DNA from: Diplosphaera chodatii
Lineage: Eukaryota > Chlorophyta > Trebouxiophyceae > Prasiolales > Stichococcaceae
Direction: 5' to 3'
Assembly (NCBI GenBank): GCA_032358165.1
Contig: JAALGY010000061.1
Coordinates: 1,894,250 to 1,958,249 of the forward strand
DNA: 64,000 nt
Shown: piece after piece, positions 23,717 through 36,900 of the stretch
How positions within the stretch are numbered: position 1 is the first letter of the stretch
Layout: each line of letters starts with the position of its first letter
The notes under the pieces: generated by a model
Databases searched by the model: none
Told to the model about the DNA's origin: nothing
The model's input: the letters and a program-made list of their open reading frames with translations, nothing else
Program-made: the position numbers and the translations under genes

Positions 23717-24742
23717 CTGAGCATTGCTTTTGAGTGCCAGCAGTAGGCTCATCGGTGACAGCATACATCACTACAGAGCGCACCCACAGCTAGGGTACAT
23801 GGAAAGGAACAGCAACATGCTGACAGACACAGGGCAGTATAGAACCTATGTGTATCACGATCACACACGACTCTCTCTGGCTGCAGGTCCTGCAGTCGCA
23901 CCCAATTGACTTCGGCCGATGGTGATCCGTGAAGGGTTCCGAACGCAGCCGAATCTGCAAGCGCCGCCGGATGCGATGCGGCCAGCCCTAGGGTGCTATC
24001 AATATCTGCAGCAGATTGGCAGCATCAAGCATGACTTTTGCCTCCGAAACTGCGACTGCACCTGGTGCCCGTTGGTAGCCCGCAGGTAGAATGTGGAACG
24101 GGATAACTTGAAGTCTGCTGCTGCAGACCAGCACATAGTGCACTCTGTTGCTCGAGCTGCAGCTGACATACGCATGCGGGAGGTTGGGGCCGTTGCGCAC
24201 CTCGAGCTTCGTTTCCACCCCACGTGAGACCTGTGCTCCCGGTGGTTCAGGCTGCTTTGCAGCTGCAACACTTCAGCATCAAATGAAGCGTCAGAGACAG
24301 TGACTAGCTTGTTGGTAGAATCAGATGCATGCGGGGTCCCCTTGTACGGCGGCGATCGGCCACATTGCGGGGCTGCACGGAAAGAGGCACTGATCTCGAA
24401 ATGCTCACTCCCCTGGTTTTGTGTCCGAACTTTGTGGTTCTTCACGCGTCGGGCACGGCGCCCTGAAACGGCTTGGTGCCCGTGGTGTCTGTGACTTGAC
24501 GTCGATATCAACACACACCAATCAAGCTAGCTGCTTGCGTTGGTCACTGTTCTCAGGAAGATTTCACTCCTCGTCGGGTTGCAGCACTGCGTCACCGCTC
24601 CGGCAAGAAGCTAGGGTCACCTACAGATCGGTGGCGTCAGGGCACGCATTCGCATCTTTTCGGCACTTCACAAGCCTTGCAGTTCAGTCTGGGGTAGCCT
24701 GACTGCGGTGCAGCCGCTGTCGTTGGAGCTCGCCTCGGGGTG
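23717..24742. promoter_or_regulatory. Shared divergent promoter of nitrite and nitrate reductase genes
   Basis: About 1 kb separating the start of the nitrite reductase gene (minus) and the nitrate reductase gene (plus). Both genes act in one pathway and are known to be nitrate/ammonium controlled in green algae through the RWP-RK factor NIT2, so shared control is likely. That is inference: I could not assign a specific binding site, TATA box or transcription start by eye. Frames present here show no domain. Confidence 0.6.
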
Positions 24743-27700
24743 ATGGGGGCCGGCAGGGATGGCTCCGTCATGGTGCAGACGGCCCCAGGGCTGCCCAACG
24801 GCCGTGTTTTGCTCGACAAGCCGTCACTGGAGCACGGCGGCTTCGGTGCCGCCGCCCGGGCGTCCATCGAGGCCACCCTCAGGCGCGCATCCGGCGAGGC
24901 GATTTGCAGCTCAGAGCCCCCAGCGCAGCCCGCTCTGCGGCCAGATGACGAGGGAACATGGGCGAGGCATGAGCCCGTGACAGAGGTCAGCGGTGCACAT
25001 ATACCTTGGCACTTTCCCTCCACATGTGCATGCTGTGCCTGCCGACACGATCTCTGCCTGGTGGGCTCGGACCTTGACTGTCAATCAGAGCAAGAACATC
25101 CGCATTATTGCTTATGCCGCTGATGTCTGCAGGTCGACAAGCGGGACAAGGGCACGCCGGACGACTGGGTCCCGCGGCATCCAGAGCTCATCCGCCTCAC
25201 CGGCAGGTGGGCTTAACCGGCCACTGCCGCCATCACCATACGCTGAGACTGAGCTGCATCTGAGGGTAGGACCCGCAGTTTGGCAAGGACATACTATCCC
25301 AGTTCTCAGGACCCAGCGTACAGTTCGACGAGGGTGCTGGCCGCACCGTGCAGGCACCCGTTCAACTGCGAGCCGCCGCCAGAGGTGCTCATGCAGCGGG
25401 GGTGGATCACGCCGGTGTCGCTGCACTACGTGCGCAACCACGGCCCCGTGCCCCGCCTGGAGTGGGGCACGCACAGGTGCAAGCTCAGTCCCATCCGTAG
25501 AGCTGTATGTGCAGCTGGGAGTGATGGCCACAACACGCCAGGGCGCAGGCCAGGCCAGCCGCAACCCGCTCAAACATCGGCGGGTGCCGTCAGTCAGTAA
25601 GTGCTGCGACATGATGCTGTGCAGGGTCTCAGTGGGCGGCCTGGTGGACCGGCCCCGCAGCTTCAGCATGGACGAGCTGGTGTCGCTCCCCAGCGTCACC
25701 ATCACCTCCACCCTGGTGAGGCTGCCTGCTCGAGCATGGGCTTCAGGATCCTGGCCGCCTGTTCTGGGGGGCTCCGCCCCTAAGTCATGCAGCAGGTCTC
25801 GGAGGTCTGCTGCCACACGCACAAGCAACCTGCCAAGCTGCCATCATGTTGGCCGCTTCAACAGGGGTGCGACGTCTGGCTCCAGGTGTGCGCCGGCAAC
25901 CGGAGGAAGGAGCAGAACATGGTGAAGAAGACCAAGGGGTTCAACTGGGGCCCCGCCGCGACGGCCTGCTCCGAGTGGACCGGCGTCCGCATGTCGGTGC
26001 TGCTAAAGTACTGCGGCGTCAGATCAGCAGCCCAGGTAGGGCAGCTCCATCCTGCACAGCGGCCTCACGGCTGTGACAAGCTTGTAGGCTGCACAGCAGG
26101 CTTCCTTGGCTGTGCCCAACTTGCGCGCTGAAATTCGCTGAAGGCGCTGCCGTTCTCTGACCTGCCGAACACTCTGCTTCACTCGCATGCATGTTGCTGC
26201 AGGGCGCGCACTACGTGTGCTTCAACGGCCCCGAGAAGGAGCTGCCGCAGGGGGACACCACCTACGGCACCTCCCTGCCCCTGGAGAAGGCCATGTACGA
26301 CGGCAACGACATCCTGGTGAGTCTTTTCGAAGCACGCCCGCCCACGCTACTGACACCCTGATACCTGCTGCGGCCCCCGGAGTACGCCTGTGTCAAGTGG
26401 GCATGGCGTTCTATCGGAGCTGAATGCCAGGGTCTGGCTGAGTGGCGGCTGCTGTGCATCAGGTGGCGTACAAGCAGAACGGCAGGTGGCTGACCCCAGA
26501 CCACGGCTTCCCCGTGCGCATGATCATCCCCGGCCACATTGGCGGCCGCATGGTCAAGTGGCTGACGGTGCGTGACAGTGTTTTGTAGTGCTTTCCAGAG
26601 GCAGTGCCATCGCCTTCAGGGCATGCTGCATGCTTGTCAGCACTCTCAGGGTGCCTGCAGATAGTGGACGCAGCAACTGCCATTGCCATGACATTCTGCC
26701 ACACGCCCGTGCAGACGATCGCGGTGACAGAAAAGGAGAGCGACAACTTCTACCACTACCACGACAACCGGGTCATGCCGCCGCACGTGGACGCAAAGAT
26801 CGCAGATGCAGAAGGTGCACATCACGACAGCTGTTGCATGTGTGGTATTACGCACAGCACAGGCTGTTCTGCCTGCTGCAGCTGTATGTATGTCGCAAGT
26901 GTGTCAAGCACCAGATGGTGTGTATGCAGGCTGGTGGTTCGACCCCGACTGGATCATCAACGAGCTGGGGATCAACTCCACCATCACCTCTCCAGCGCAC
27001 GAGGAGGTGGTGACGCTCGACAGCCAGAAGGAGTACGTCATCCGCGGCTACGCCTACTCCAGTACGATCCCTCTGAAGCTAATTCCGAGATGGGCAGTAC
27101 CATCGCAGGAAGATGTGCATATGGACATTCGCAACCTCTGTGCATCGACTGGACTATGACCTGCTGCATGTGCACCTGCAGGCGGCACCAAGATCACGCG
27201 GTGTGAGGTGTCGCTGGACGACGGCAAGACGTGGCGCTTTGCGAAGATCCAGCGGTTTGCGCCGCCCAATGCAGCCGGCAAGCACTGGGCGTGGGTGCAC
27301 TACAGCCTCAGCGTGCCCGTGGGTGAGTGCTGCATAGTGTCCTGCGTGCTCTTGACCTTCCGACTGGCAGCCATTGCATCACCCCACAGAGCCTACAGCC
27401 ACACCTGACGTTCTGCAGGGGCTGCTTTTCTGTCTGTCTGCTGTCATGTTCTTCAACTCATGTTTGGGGTCATCAAATCGAGATTCGAATGGTTTGCTTC
27501 TTTGCTCCTGCAGTGGACCTCATGCAGGCGCGGGAGATCTGCTGCCGCGGCTACGACAGCCACCAGAACTCGCAGCCCAACACGTTCACCTGGAACCTGA
27601 TGGGCATGATGAACAACTGCGTGTACCGGGTCAAGGTGCGCTGCTGTACGTGAAACCTCGCAACCAGCACACGGCCTGTGCAGCAGGTTCACCGTGCGCA

Positions 27701-30700
27701 TGTCTGACAGACCTAGGGTGCCAGCAACAACTTGCAACCAGAAGTCAGCAATCCGACGATTTCACGTGAGAATGCGCTGTGCAGGTGCACCCCACGACCA
27801 CAGACAGCGGCCAGTTTGCGCTCCAGTTCGAGCACCCGACGCTGGCCTCCGGCATCGGCGGCTGGATGAACCGGGCAGACAAGGTGGTGGTCGAGGAGCC
27901 CGTCGAGGTACGTTCCATGCCAATGGCAGGCTTTCTGCTTTCATACCTCTTGACAGTGGCCACTGATAGGACTCCTTGACATATGGGTATCAAGAGGAAC
28001 ACTGGGTTAGGCTGGCTTGTGAGGCAGCCACACACTTAGGGGCGTATCCGTTTACTTGCCTGCCCAGTCTCACAAACCGGCCTGGGCATGCTGCAGCAGA
28101 AGGGGCCGCCAAAGGTGGTCAGCACCTCGCGCAAGATCACGATGGCGGAGGTGGAGGCGCACAACACCAAGGAGTCCTGCTGGTTTGTGCGCGACGGCAA
28201 GGTGTGGCTGCCGCCCTGCACAACCTGCACTCGTCAGTGGCACTCTTGCCAGAGGTGTAGCATCCGTGTACAGGCTGTCAGCAGTGACATGACCTGTTCA
28301 GCCCAAGCCATCTCACCATGCTGCAGGTGTATGACGGCACGCCGTTCATGAAGGAGCACCCGGGCGGCGCAGACAGCATCCTCATCGTGGCAGGCCAGGT
28401 GAGCAGAAGTCCTCGACCTTCGTCCTTGTGACTGCTGCTTCCGGAGCTTATTCTCCAGAGGTGCTAAGCAAAGCCCCTCTGCAAGTCGCGACGCCTGAGA
28501 TGCAATCGTCCGCAAGGGGCTTTTGTGCAATGCAGGACGCCTCAGACGAGTTCAATGCCATCCACAGCTCCAAGGCCAAGGCCATGCTGGATGACTACCT
28601 GCTGGGCGAGCTGACAACAGACGGCATCCCGCCCGCAGGTGCGGTCACGTTGCTTTGCTGTCATCCTGCTGTCGCTGCCGAAGCCTTCAAAACTGCTAGA
28701 TCATGGGCATGTTCATTGAACATCAGAACTTGCATCGCTGCAGCAGAAACAGGTGCAGGCTGGCTGACGGCTACTCTGATGCGCTTCAGGTGCGCCGCCC
28801 AGCCAGGCAGCGGCAGAGCGGGACGCTGAGGGGCGGCTGGTGGCGCTCAACCCACGGAAGCGCATCAAGTTCGCCCTCATCGAGAAGGAGGTGGGCAGCC
28901 GGGTGTCATCACTGCTGGGTGTTCTCGAGTGCACTGCACTGCAGCGCATACAGCGCAGTGCACCTGCAGCCACAGCCTTGAACGGCTGGTGGTTACGCCA
29001 TCTGCCAAGTGCTTCCCAGCACCGCAGATACACACCATAGCTTGCCCATGGTGCACGGTGCAAACGCAGGTCCTCAGCCACAACGTGCGGCGGTTCCGCT
29101 TCGCGCTGCAGTCCGAGAAGCACATCTTCGGCCTGCCGGTCGGGCAGCACGTGTTCCTGTATGCCAAGTGCGCTTCTGGTCCTCTGTGCTCTGTGCTGTC
29201 GTCTCAAGCTCCATGTCTGCATAAATGACACCCAGCTCGGCCTGTAGCACCTAGGTGCAGGCAGCATCCAGTTCTACTTGATGTGACGGCACCTTAACAG
29301 TCCGAGCGCAATGGGTTGGTGCCTTCACGACAGAGTGAACGGGGAGCTGGTCGTGCGCGCCTACTCGCCAGTCAGCAGCAACGATGACATGGGCTACTTC
29401 GAGCTCGTCATCAAGGTGCGCTGGGTTTGCCACTGTGCAAGTCTCCATCGTGCACTGCCTGCCCAGGAGAACTTGCAAGAGCACACCGCAGCAAACAGAT
29501 GTGGCTTCTGCACCCAGATGCAGCTGGTGGCAGTGCTAAGTCGTCGTTCCCAACGTGCAGGTGTACCGGCCGGGGATCGACCCCAAGTTCCCGGACGGCG
29601 GCAAGATGAGCTGCCACCTGGACAGCCTCGCCATCGGGGACTGCATCGAGGCCAAGGGCCCCATGGGCCACGTCACGTACCTGGGCTGCGGCAGGTGAGC
29701 GCAGGCTTGACTTGCTTGCAGCAAAGTCACTGCCATCACCATTTCGCCCCAGAGCCTCATCAGCACGGACGCGGCAAGTTGCTGCCAAGCCCTGTGTGAG
29801 CCACTTCTGTGCAGCGTGAACACCTGTGGCTGCAGCCGCATGCTGAGGGTGCAGGGCATCGATGACGCCTGGCACCTTCTGCGTGTGCAGGTTCCTGCTG
29901 GGTGAGGAGGAGCGCACCGCCACGCACTGGTCCATGATTGCGGGCGGCACAGGCATCACGCCCATCCTGCAGGTGCACAAATGTTACCGAGCGCAGCTGG
30001 CATGCATGGTGGCTACTGTACAGAGGCAACGCCCACACAATTCTGCAGGGTTCGTTTTGCTGGCAGGTGTTTGTAGCGAAGCACATCAATTTGCAGCTGT
30101 TGTAAAAGCCTGGTCATGTCATGCATCTGGTGGATGTTGACCCGCAGATCATCAATGCGGTATTGAAGAACCCAGAAGACAGGACGCAGATCGCGCTGCT
30201 GTATGCAAACCAGACGTCAGAGGATATCCTGCTGCGCCAGCAGCTGGAGGCGCTCGCAGAGCAGCACGACAACTTCAGGGTCTGGCACACAAGTGAGCAC
30301 CTTCTTCATTGAGCGCAAACTCCCTCAGTGGCACTCCCACCTCCGCTGGCCGTGTGCAGTGAGTGTGGATGGATAGACAAGCCAGCGTCTGCCAAGGTCA
30401 CGGCCAAGCAAATAGGGTGGACGCAGCGCCACTCTGGGTGCATGGACATCACTCTTCCTCACTGTGGCGCAGTCTCGCGGCCAAGGGACGGGGAGGACTG
30501 GCCGTACAGCACCGGCTACATCAGCGAGGCGATGATCCGGGAGCACCTGTTCCCGGCGGGGCCCAACACCTTTGCCGGCATCTGCGGGCCGCCGGCCATG
30601 GTCAACGCAGCCTGCCTGCCCAACCTGAAGGTGCCTGCTGACCTGTCGAGCAAAGTTATCCGCACTACATGGGGTAGCCAGGCATTCCTGCAGTCTTCTT

Positions 30701-30878
30701 GTCGCATTGTGCATGCAGTGAACCAAGAACACTTCTCAGTGTGTTGATCCCCTGCTGCTTGGACCACCTCTCACTGCCGCAAGCACCCTGATGGTCACAC
30801 ACCGCACTTGCAGACCTGTCTTGTGTGCACGTCCCGCAGAAGCTGGGGTACCAACAGGAACGGTGCATCATCTTCTGA
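24743..30878 (+). CDS. NIA: Assimilatory nitrate reductase [NAD(P)H], Mo/heme/FAD
   Basis: Reduces nitrate to nitrite in the cytosol with three cofactors in order. The ATG at 24743 opens [16 protein letters not shown]. Molybdenum domain exons (about 25133-27907) show [48 protein letters not shown], the Mo-binding Cys context [49 protein letters not shown] and the dimer-interface segment [16 protein letters not shown]. The cytochrome b5 domain (about 28090-28638) has [14 protein letters not shown], the heme motif [10 protein letters not shown] and [16 protein letters not shown]. The FAD/NAD(P)H part has [62 protein letters not shown] and [12 protein letters not shown]. It ends ERCIIF with TGA at 30876. 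The hinge before the FAD domain shows no obvious plant 14-3-3 site. The number of exons is roughly 20 or more. Identity is certain; some small exons in the FAD part are approximate. Confidence 0.95.
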
Positions 30879-31911
30879 GGCGCCGCCGCCTGCGCGGCTC
30901 CAGTGGCGTGGGCGGGCGAGGGGACCTCAAAACTGGAAGCCAGCGCTGGTGTACACCCTAGACACCGATAGCTAGCAGTACTGTGGCCTGATGCGCGCCA
31001 TCTATCGAGTGGGCAGACGTGGCTGTACATCGTGGTGTGCACCATGAAATGGCTGATATCCTTTTGCACTGTGAAATGGTTTCTGCTTGTACAAAAGTAT
31101 CGGGGGAAGCACAGTTTTGAATGTTGCGTTGCTGTTCGATGATGGAGCTTGGGGATAGATGCTGTATGGCATGTATGCTGCTGTGGGCACGTGGTGTGAC
31201 GCTGCTATGCCAAGCTGATCGTCCGGGCTTGGGGGAGCAGGTCATGCAGATGTGGCTGGGTATGTGTAGCTCACAATTGGCATCCTGGCATGCCGCCGCG
31301 CCCGTGAACTGCTATATTGTGGTTGATGTGGAACGACCGATAGCCTGCTGGTCATTGTGTGGCAACTGGACCCATTGCAGAAACATGTATCATCTTAGCA
31401 GGTCTGCAGCCCTGCCGTCTGCAAGACCCCTGCAGCGACCAAACAGATGGCAAGCAGCAGATGATGACGACACTGCCGCAGGACCGCCAGATAAATAATC
31501 CCCAAGATTACTTGAGGGCCACCAGCTCGTCGCTGTCTGCTGGCTGCAGCAGCGAGCAGTGTACAAGAAGCACTCGGCAGTGACCACGTATTCCATCACC
31601 TTCGTCAGCTGTCCACTGCGCTGAGACTGTTATATCCTCGCCTTGGCATTGAGGACATGCGACACGTCACAATCGAGGCACGGCAGATCCGAGGCATCAG
31701 CAAGCAAGATGTCCTATGCACATCCCAGGCTTTCTCTTGCTGTCGCAACATTGAGGCGCAGCGGTTGCCTGGTGCACTTCATGCTGTCCAGCTAGCTGTG
31801 TTCCGTTCATCATAACACACGTTGTGGGCGCTGTTGGTGGCACAGTAAGTGCAGTGGCACGCTATATTTCCACATTGGTCCAGACGAGGCGCTCCTGGTG
31901 CAGCAGGCACA
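30879..31911. other. Intergenic
   Basis: About 1 kb between nitrate reductase and the next plus-strand gene, A/T-richer in places (31060-31150). It should hold the 3' end of the former and the promoter of the latter. No exon, RNA gene or repeat was recognised. Confidence 0.45.
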
Positions 31912-33162
31912 ATGATTTCTCAAGCGTCCGGTGGCACTCACACAGGCAGGCTGTCGTCACAACGGGCGCATGTGCCCACCTGGCAACTGCCTGCAGCTCG
32001 GACAAATCTGACCGCCTCACTGACACGTTCAGCCAACTGCAGCGCTTTGCAAAGAGGCACTGTCTCTAGCAGATCAGCAGTCAAAGCTGCAGGCCTTCGC
32101 CGTGCCAACCCGGACTCCCTCTTCCAGTTGCCAGCAGGCAAGGCAGACAGGTCAGCACAGGATAGTCAGGATGGCAGCGCCGTCAGCAAGCCAACCGCCT
32201 CTCGCCGGCAACTGGACAAGTTTTTCGACATGTTGTGCTACGAGAAGGACATCACAGCGAAGCAAAACTTCTCCTGCTGCCAATCATGCGGCGTCTCGGA
32301 GATCCGTCACCATGCGTACGAGGGGGACATCGGATACTGCTTCTTCCATGTGAGTGCTCTGACTAGGTAGATGGCGATGCAAACGCTGTATGTTCTTAGA
32401 TAGAGTGCAGTGCAGTGTCACGCACTACTGCTTTCATATGTGTGTAGGCATCGAGTACATGTTGATCATGATCAGCACGTTGCGTCTCATCCCGATCATG
32501 CATATGCTCGTGGTCTGGTATCCACGCGGATGATGAAGGGTGGTCTGAGAGGCAGTTGAATGTGTGCTGCATGAGCAAGATGCAGACACCCTGGCAGAGG
32601 ACAATCACTTGTACCTAGCGTTCAGCTCCTACAAAAATGGCAGTGATGAGGATCTGCGTGTGGCGCGAAAGGTCTACGATGCTGCGATCGCTTGCAACCT
32701 GCCTATCACGTGAGTTGCCATGCATTCATCAGTGTCTTGAGGCAGAGGCGTCTGCCTGAAGCCGGCAGTGTTAGCGGTTGTGGGTACACCCGCAGCAAAT
32801 AAACATCTGCAAGTGGTTGCACATGAGGCCGCACATTCTTAGCATGGCAACACAGATGAATGTGCTCCTATCCTCCAGCACCGCCCTGCCAAGGTGTATG
32901 TAGGTGGTGTGTTGTCAGCAGACGCTAGCAGTACATCACCCTCATCGCCTCGGACAATGCGCCCTGCCTTATGTAGCATTGTGCAACTGGCAAACATGAA
33001 CTCACGCAGCATGAATGCTGGTGCAGGTGGGATGGCTGTACGTACATACGCATGAGGATCGATGGCTTTGACCCCGAGGAGTTCGCTGACTGGAAGTATG
33101 TATCGCCAGCGGTCATCAATGACAGTGGCAGTGATGACGAAGGCGATCCTGATTTGATTTGA
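31912..33162 (+). CDS. DUF6891-like protein with N-terminal extension
   Basis: Three exons, 31912-32349, 32576-32709 and 33027-33162 (TGA), join in frame to about 236 residues. The first about 100 residues (MISQASGGTHTGRLSSQR...) are Ser/Thr/Arg-rich with few acidic residues and look like an organelle transit peptide plus linker. The conserved part reads QLDKFFDMLCYEKDITAKQN, then FSCCQSCGVSEIRHHAYEG, GYCFFHQDADTLAED, LYLAFSSY, VARKVYDAAIACNLPI and WDGCTYIRMRIDG. This matches my recollection of the bacterial DUF6891 domain (ITARQNF-CCQSCG ... GYVFFH-QD ... WDG), a family of unknown function. The CC-x2-C cysteines may bind metal or form a disulfide; that is a guess. The C terminus is acidic (NDSGSDDEGDPDLI). 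The acceptor at 32575 is weak in sequence but keeps the frame. Confidence 0.72.
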
Positions 33163-33914
33163 TTTTTGGATATCATCTGTTCAAAGCTGGAGTCTAGCAA
33201 CCCGCGTGCCGCGCTGTCTTGCTTAGACTGCTGCTGCGCACATCAAAGTGTTCTTGAAAGCGCCGGTGGACCCACGATGTGATGCTGCATCTTGCATTGA
33301 ACAATCGGACTCACGCCTGTCCATGGCTCACCGTGTGCGCGGCGCATGTCCTTACGTGCACCACATTGTGTGCACAACGGCAACTGCAGGTCAATCGTCT
33401 GCAGGGACAGCATATGATATGTGTACATCTCATCAGTGTGGGTGACGCCTGATGCGTCACCATGTAAAACCGCATGTGGTTTGAGGAAGTCCGAGTGTGA
33501 TTCGCACGTATTGGTGTAGCAACTTGCTTGCAGCTCTCTCTGGCGGTGCTGCTGCCGCCTGTGCTACCCTGTGTGAGGCTGGTGTCTGCTGGCCAGGTCT
33601 TGTCTACCAACGATCACCCCGAAGCCCATGCAAGAGATCAGGTATGCTGCCAGATGAGTAGCTGCAACCCACGGCAATCGCACTGCCGCTGGCCATTAGC
33701 GACGCCCTTCTGCTCCAGATGACGACAGTCTGCTGCTAAAATACTAAACCTTGCCGCTGCTGACAACTGCCGCTGCCGCTGCTGCTGGCCAGAACGGCAC
33801 CCCAAACCGAGCAATGCAAACACTGCGCAGCGCACAAGTGAAATGCCCTGCTGCAGCACAGCACTCTTGTGCTGTATGTACTTTGCTACCCGCGTCGCCA
33901 GGCTATGGCCTCGA
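33163..33914. other. Intergenic, between convergent genes
   Basis: This holds the 3' flanks of the DUF6891-like gene (plus) and dihydroxy-acid dehydratase (minus). It contains a perfect 8-bp inverted repeat with a 5-base loop at 33441-33461 (GGTGACGC/GCGTCACC). No coding exon was recognised. Confidence 0.45.
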
Positions 33915-36900
33915 TCAGAGGTCCGTCACGCAGCCCGTCGAAGCGGACGACACCAGCTTGCAGTACTTGTACAGCGTGCCCATGGTGGCCTTCAGCGGCG
34001 GCGCCACCCATGCGTCCCGCCTCGACTGCAGCTCCTGGCACGTGGAACAGCAACCACGCCTAAAACGCTGCAGCATGTTGACTGCCTGCGCAGGGTGATG
34101 CGAGCAGGGAGCACCCCATACAGAGCTGCCCTGGGCCGCAGTTGAGCGCTGACAGATGACAAGTACCCTGCTGGACACACACCTGCTCTGAAAGCTCGAG
34201 CGTCATGGCCTTCTTGCTGACATCGATGTCGATCATGTCACCGTCTTGCACCTGCAGGAAGACGCGTCCAGAGCATGAGCCCTGACACTCGAGAGACTCT
34301 CATTGCTGGAGTTATCCCCTTGGAGCAGGCAGCTGCTGCTGCACCCGCTGTCAGTCAGATGCTGAGCAGCCTGCAAAGTGCCGCTGCTGCTTGGCTGATA
34401 CTTGGCGCTGTCTTCAGGGCTGCCGCAAGTTCAGACTGCGCGGGGTGCAGTGCTGAAAGCCAGCTGGCCTGCTCTCACCAGCGCAAGCGGGCCGCCCTCC
34501 TGCGCCTCCGGCGCCACGTGACCAATGACGAATCCGTGCGAGCCGCCCGAGAAACGGCCGTCCGTGATCAGCGCACACTCCTGCACAGGCACAGCGCCGC
34601 TGAGCAGCATGCCTCTCGGTGAAGCACTCGGTCGACTGACGGAACCGCGCCTCTCGGCTGTCGTGTACATGTGCTCGCTGTGAAAAGCACCGCTGTGACA
34701 CCGCTGGCTGTGCTGCCACAACTGCCTGCGGGTTTGAGGGTCAGGCCCACCTTGCCGAGGCCGGCGCCCATGATGGCAGACGTCGGCGTCAGCATCTCCG
34801 GCATGCCGGGGCCGCCCTTGGGGCCCTCGTACCGGATCACGATGACCGCGCCCTGCGCTCACGCAGCGCCCGCTGTCAGCAGAGGCATGGCCAGCTACGG
34901 AGCAGCTGCCATGACTCCGTGGGTGCACAGTGGGCTGCGGCTGCCAGGGAGACGGCCTGCAGCTGCGCACGTCTCAGCTATCGGCAGCGGGTGACCAGGA
35001 CGCGCTTTCCGCCGCCCAGCACGCCGATGGAACAGGACACACTGTTCATTTGTCTGAAGCAGGCGTGGTAGGATTTGCTTCAGCACCTTGAGCAGCTGCG
35101 GGTCATCCGCCACGACGGCCAGCATGTCCTCCTCGGAGTCGAACACGCACGCGGGGCCGCGGAACTGCAGCCCCTCCTTGCCCGTGATCTTCGCCACGGA
35201 GCCCTCCGGTGCCAGGTTGCCGTACAGGATCTGCATCAGAGCGGCTTGTTTCCTTAATCAGTGCAGCAACTGCAGCGAGAGGAGACTTGCGGGTGCGATC
35301 ACCAGCCACTCCATGATGCAGCGCTGCTGTTCGGGGCGCAGGGGGCTGCAGCAGCGCATACTTTGCCTGCACATCTTGCTGATTGCGGGTGCTCAAAGCG
35401 AAGTAGCACACTGTGAATGTCAGGAGCTACCACCACAGCTGACCTGTATGTGGCCGCTGGACTTGATGGGCTGGTCGATGGGCATGATGACCTCCTGCCC
35501 GTCCTTCAGCGCCGGCAGCTCCGCGAGGTTCTCCGCCATCGTCTTGCCTGCCGCAAAACCCATGTAAGCCCTCAGACGCAGGCCGCGTCATCGTCTGCAG
35601 ACTCCATGCATGCCAGTGTCCCACCATGCTGACCGGGCTGGTGGCAGGCACGGGGGCGGAGACGGGCTGTCGTGGCACCTGTGACGGTGAGGCAGCTGCC
35701 GTCGATGAAGCCCTCCTGGAGCAGGAACTTCAGCACCGCAGGCACGCCGCCCACCTGCACACAGACGCGTGTAGCTCAAGCCTGCCCGCAGGTGCTGCCC
35801 GACTGTTCTCACATGGTTTAGTCGCTGTGTCTGCTGCTGTTGATCACCACCACGATCAGTCATCTGCGTCGTGCTGATGTCACATGCGCTGCAAGGTCTG
35901 CACACACCCGAGAGTCAGCCGGCTAGGATGGAGTGGGGGTGGCAGCCCTGAGTTGCCAGGAATCTCACTTTGTGAACGTCCTCCATGACGTACCGCCCCG
36001 ACGGCTTCAGGTCCGCGATGAAGGGCACCTTGTCCGACACGCGCTGGAAGTCGTCGATGGTCAGGTCCACGCCCGCCTGCAGGGTGCATACGCAGGACTG
36101 TGACTCCAGCTGAGGCGCAGCAGATGGATGAACCCTGGCCCGCATGGGATGAAGAGTCAAGGTGGTACATGTCTGCCGGCAACTGCCGGCAGGGCGAGCC
36201 CGTCTGCAAGGCAACATGCGGAACCTGTGCAAACGCACAGTATCAGTGCAACATCTACCACACAGTAGTCAGCTTGGCTGTTCAGAGTTTGCCGTACATC
36301 ACTGGCCTCGGTTTGCTGAAAATACTTGATCTGACATGTGCATCTTGTGCAGGGCCCATCCCAGGACGGCCCTTCTTCTCTGCCTGACCTCCGAGTCCAA
36401 GTTTTCCAAGGGCAACAACGTCGCCGGTATGACCAAGTCCAGGTCTCAAGCAGGGGTGCGCAACTGCAGTTGAGAAGGCAAGCACCCACCGCGTGCGCCA
36501 TGGCCAGCAGGTGCAGCACCGCGTTCGTCGACCCGCCCAGCGCCATGATGATGACCATCGCATTCTCGAACGCCGCGCGCGTCATGATGTCCCGCGGCTT
36601 GATGTCCTCCTTCAGCAGGTGCAAGATTGCCCTGTAGCCATAGGTTCGTGGCTTAGGATCATCTTTTTTTCGTCAAGCAACCCTTGACACTATAAGATAT
36701 AGCACACCCAACATGGGGCCAGGAAGCTGCTGCCGTTGACCAGAGTGAACATCACGAACATGACAGTATGATATGCACGGATGCACAGTGCGAGGCTGCA
36801 AAAGTCATGTGCTGCCCTGCAGCGGGTGCTTCGAGTTTAGGTTGAATTCTACCTGCCGGCGGCGCGGCACTCCAGCTTCTTCAGCGGGTCCTCCGCCGGC

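Noticed and set aside
25112..25828. A 238-codon minus-strand open frame
   Set aside because: It is antisense to nitrate reductase exons with no independent evidence.
24993..25925. A 310-codon plus-strand open frame
   Set aside because: It overlaps clear nitrate reductase exons in the wrong frame and lacks any domain.
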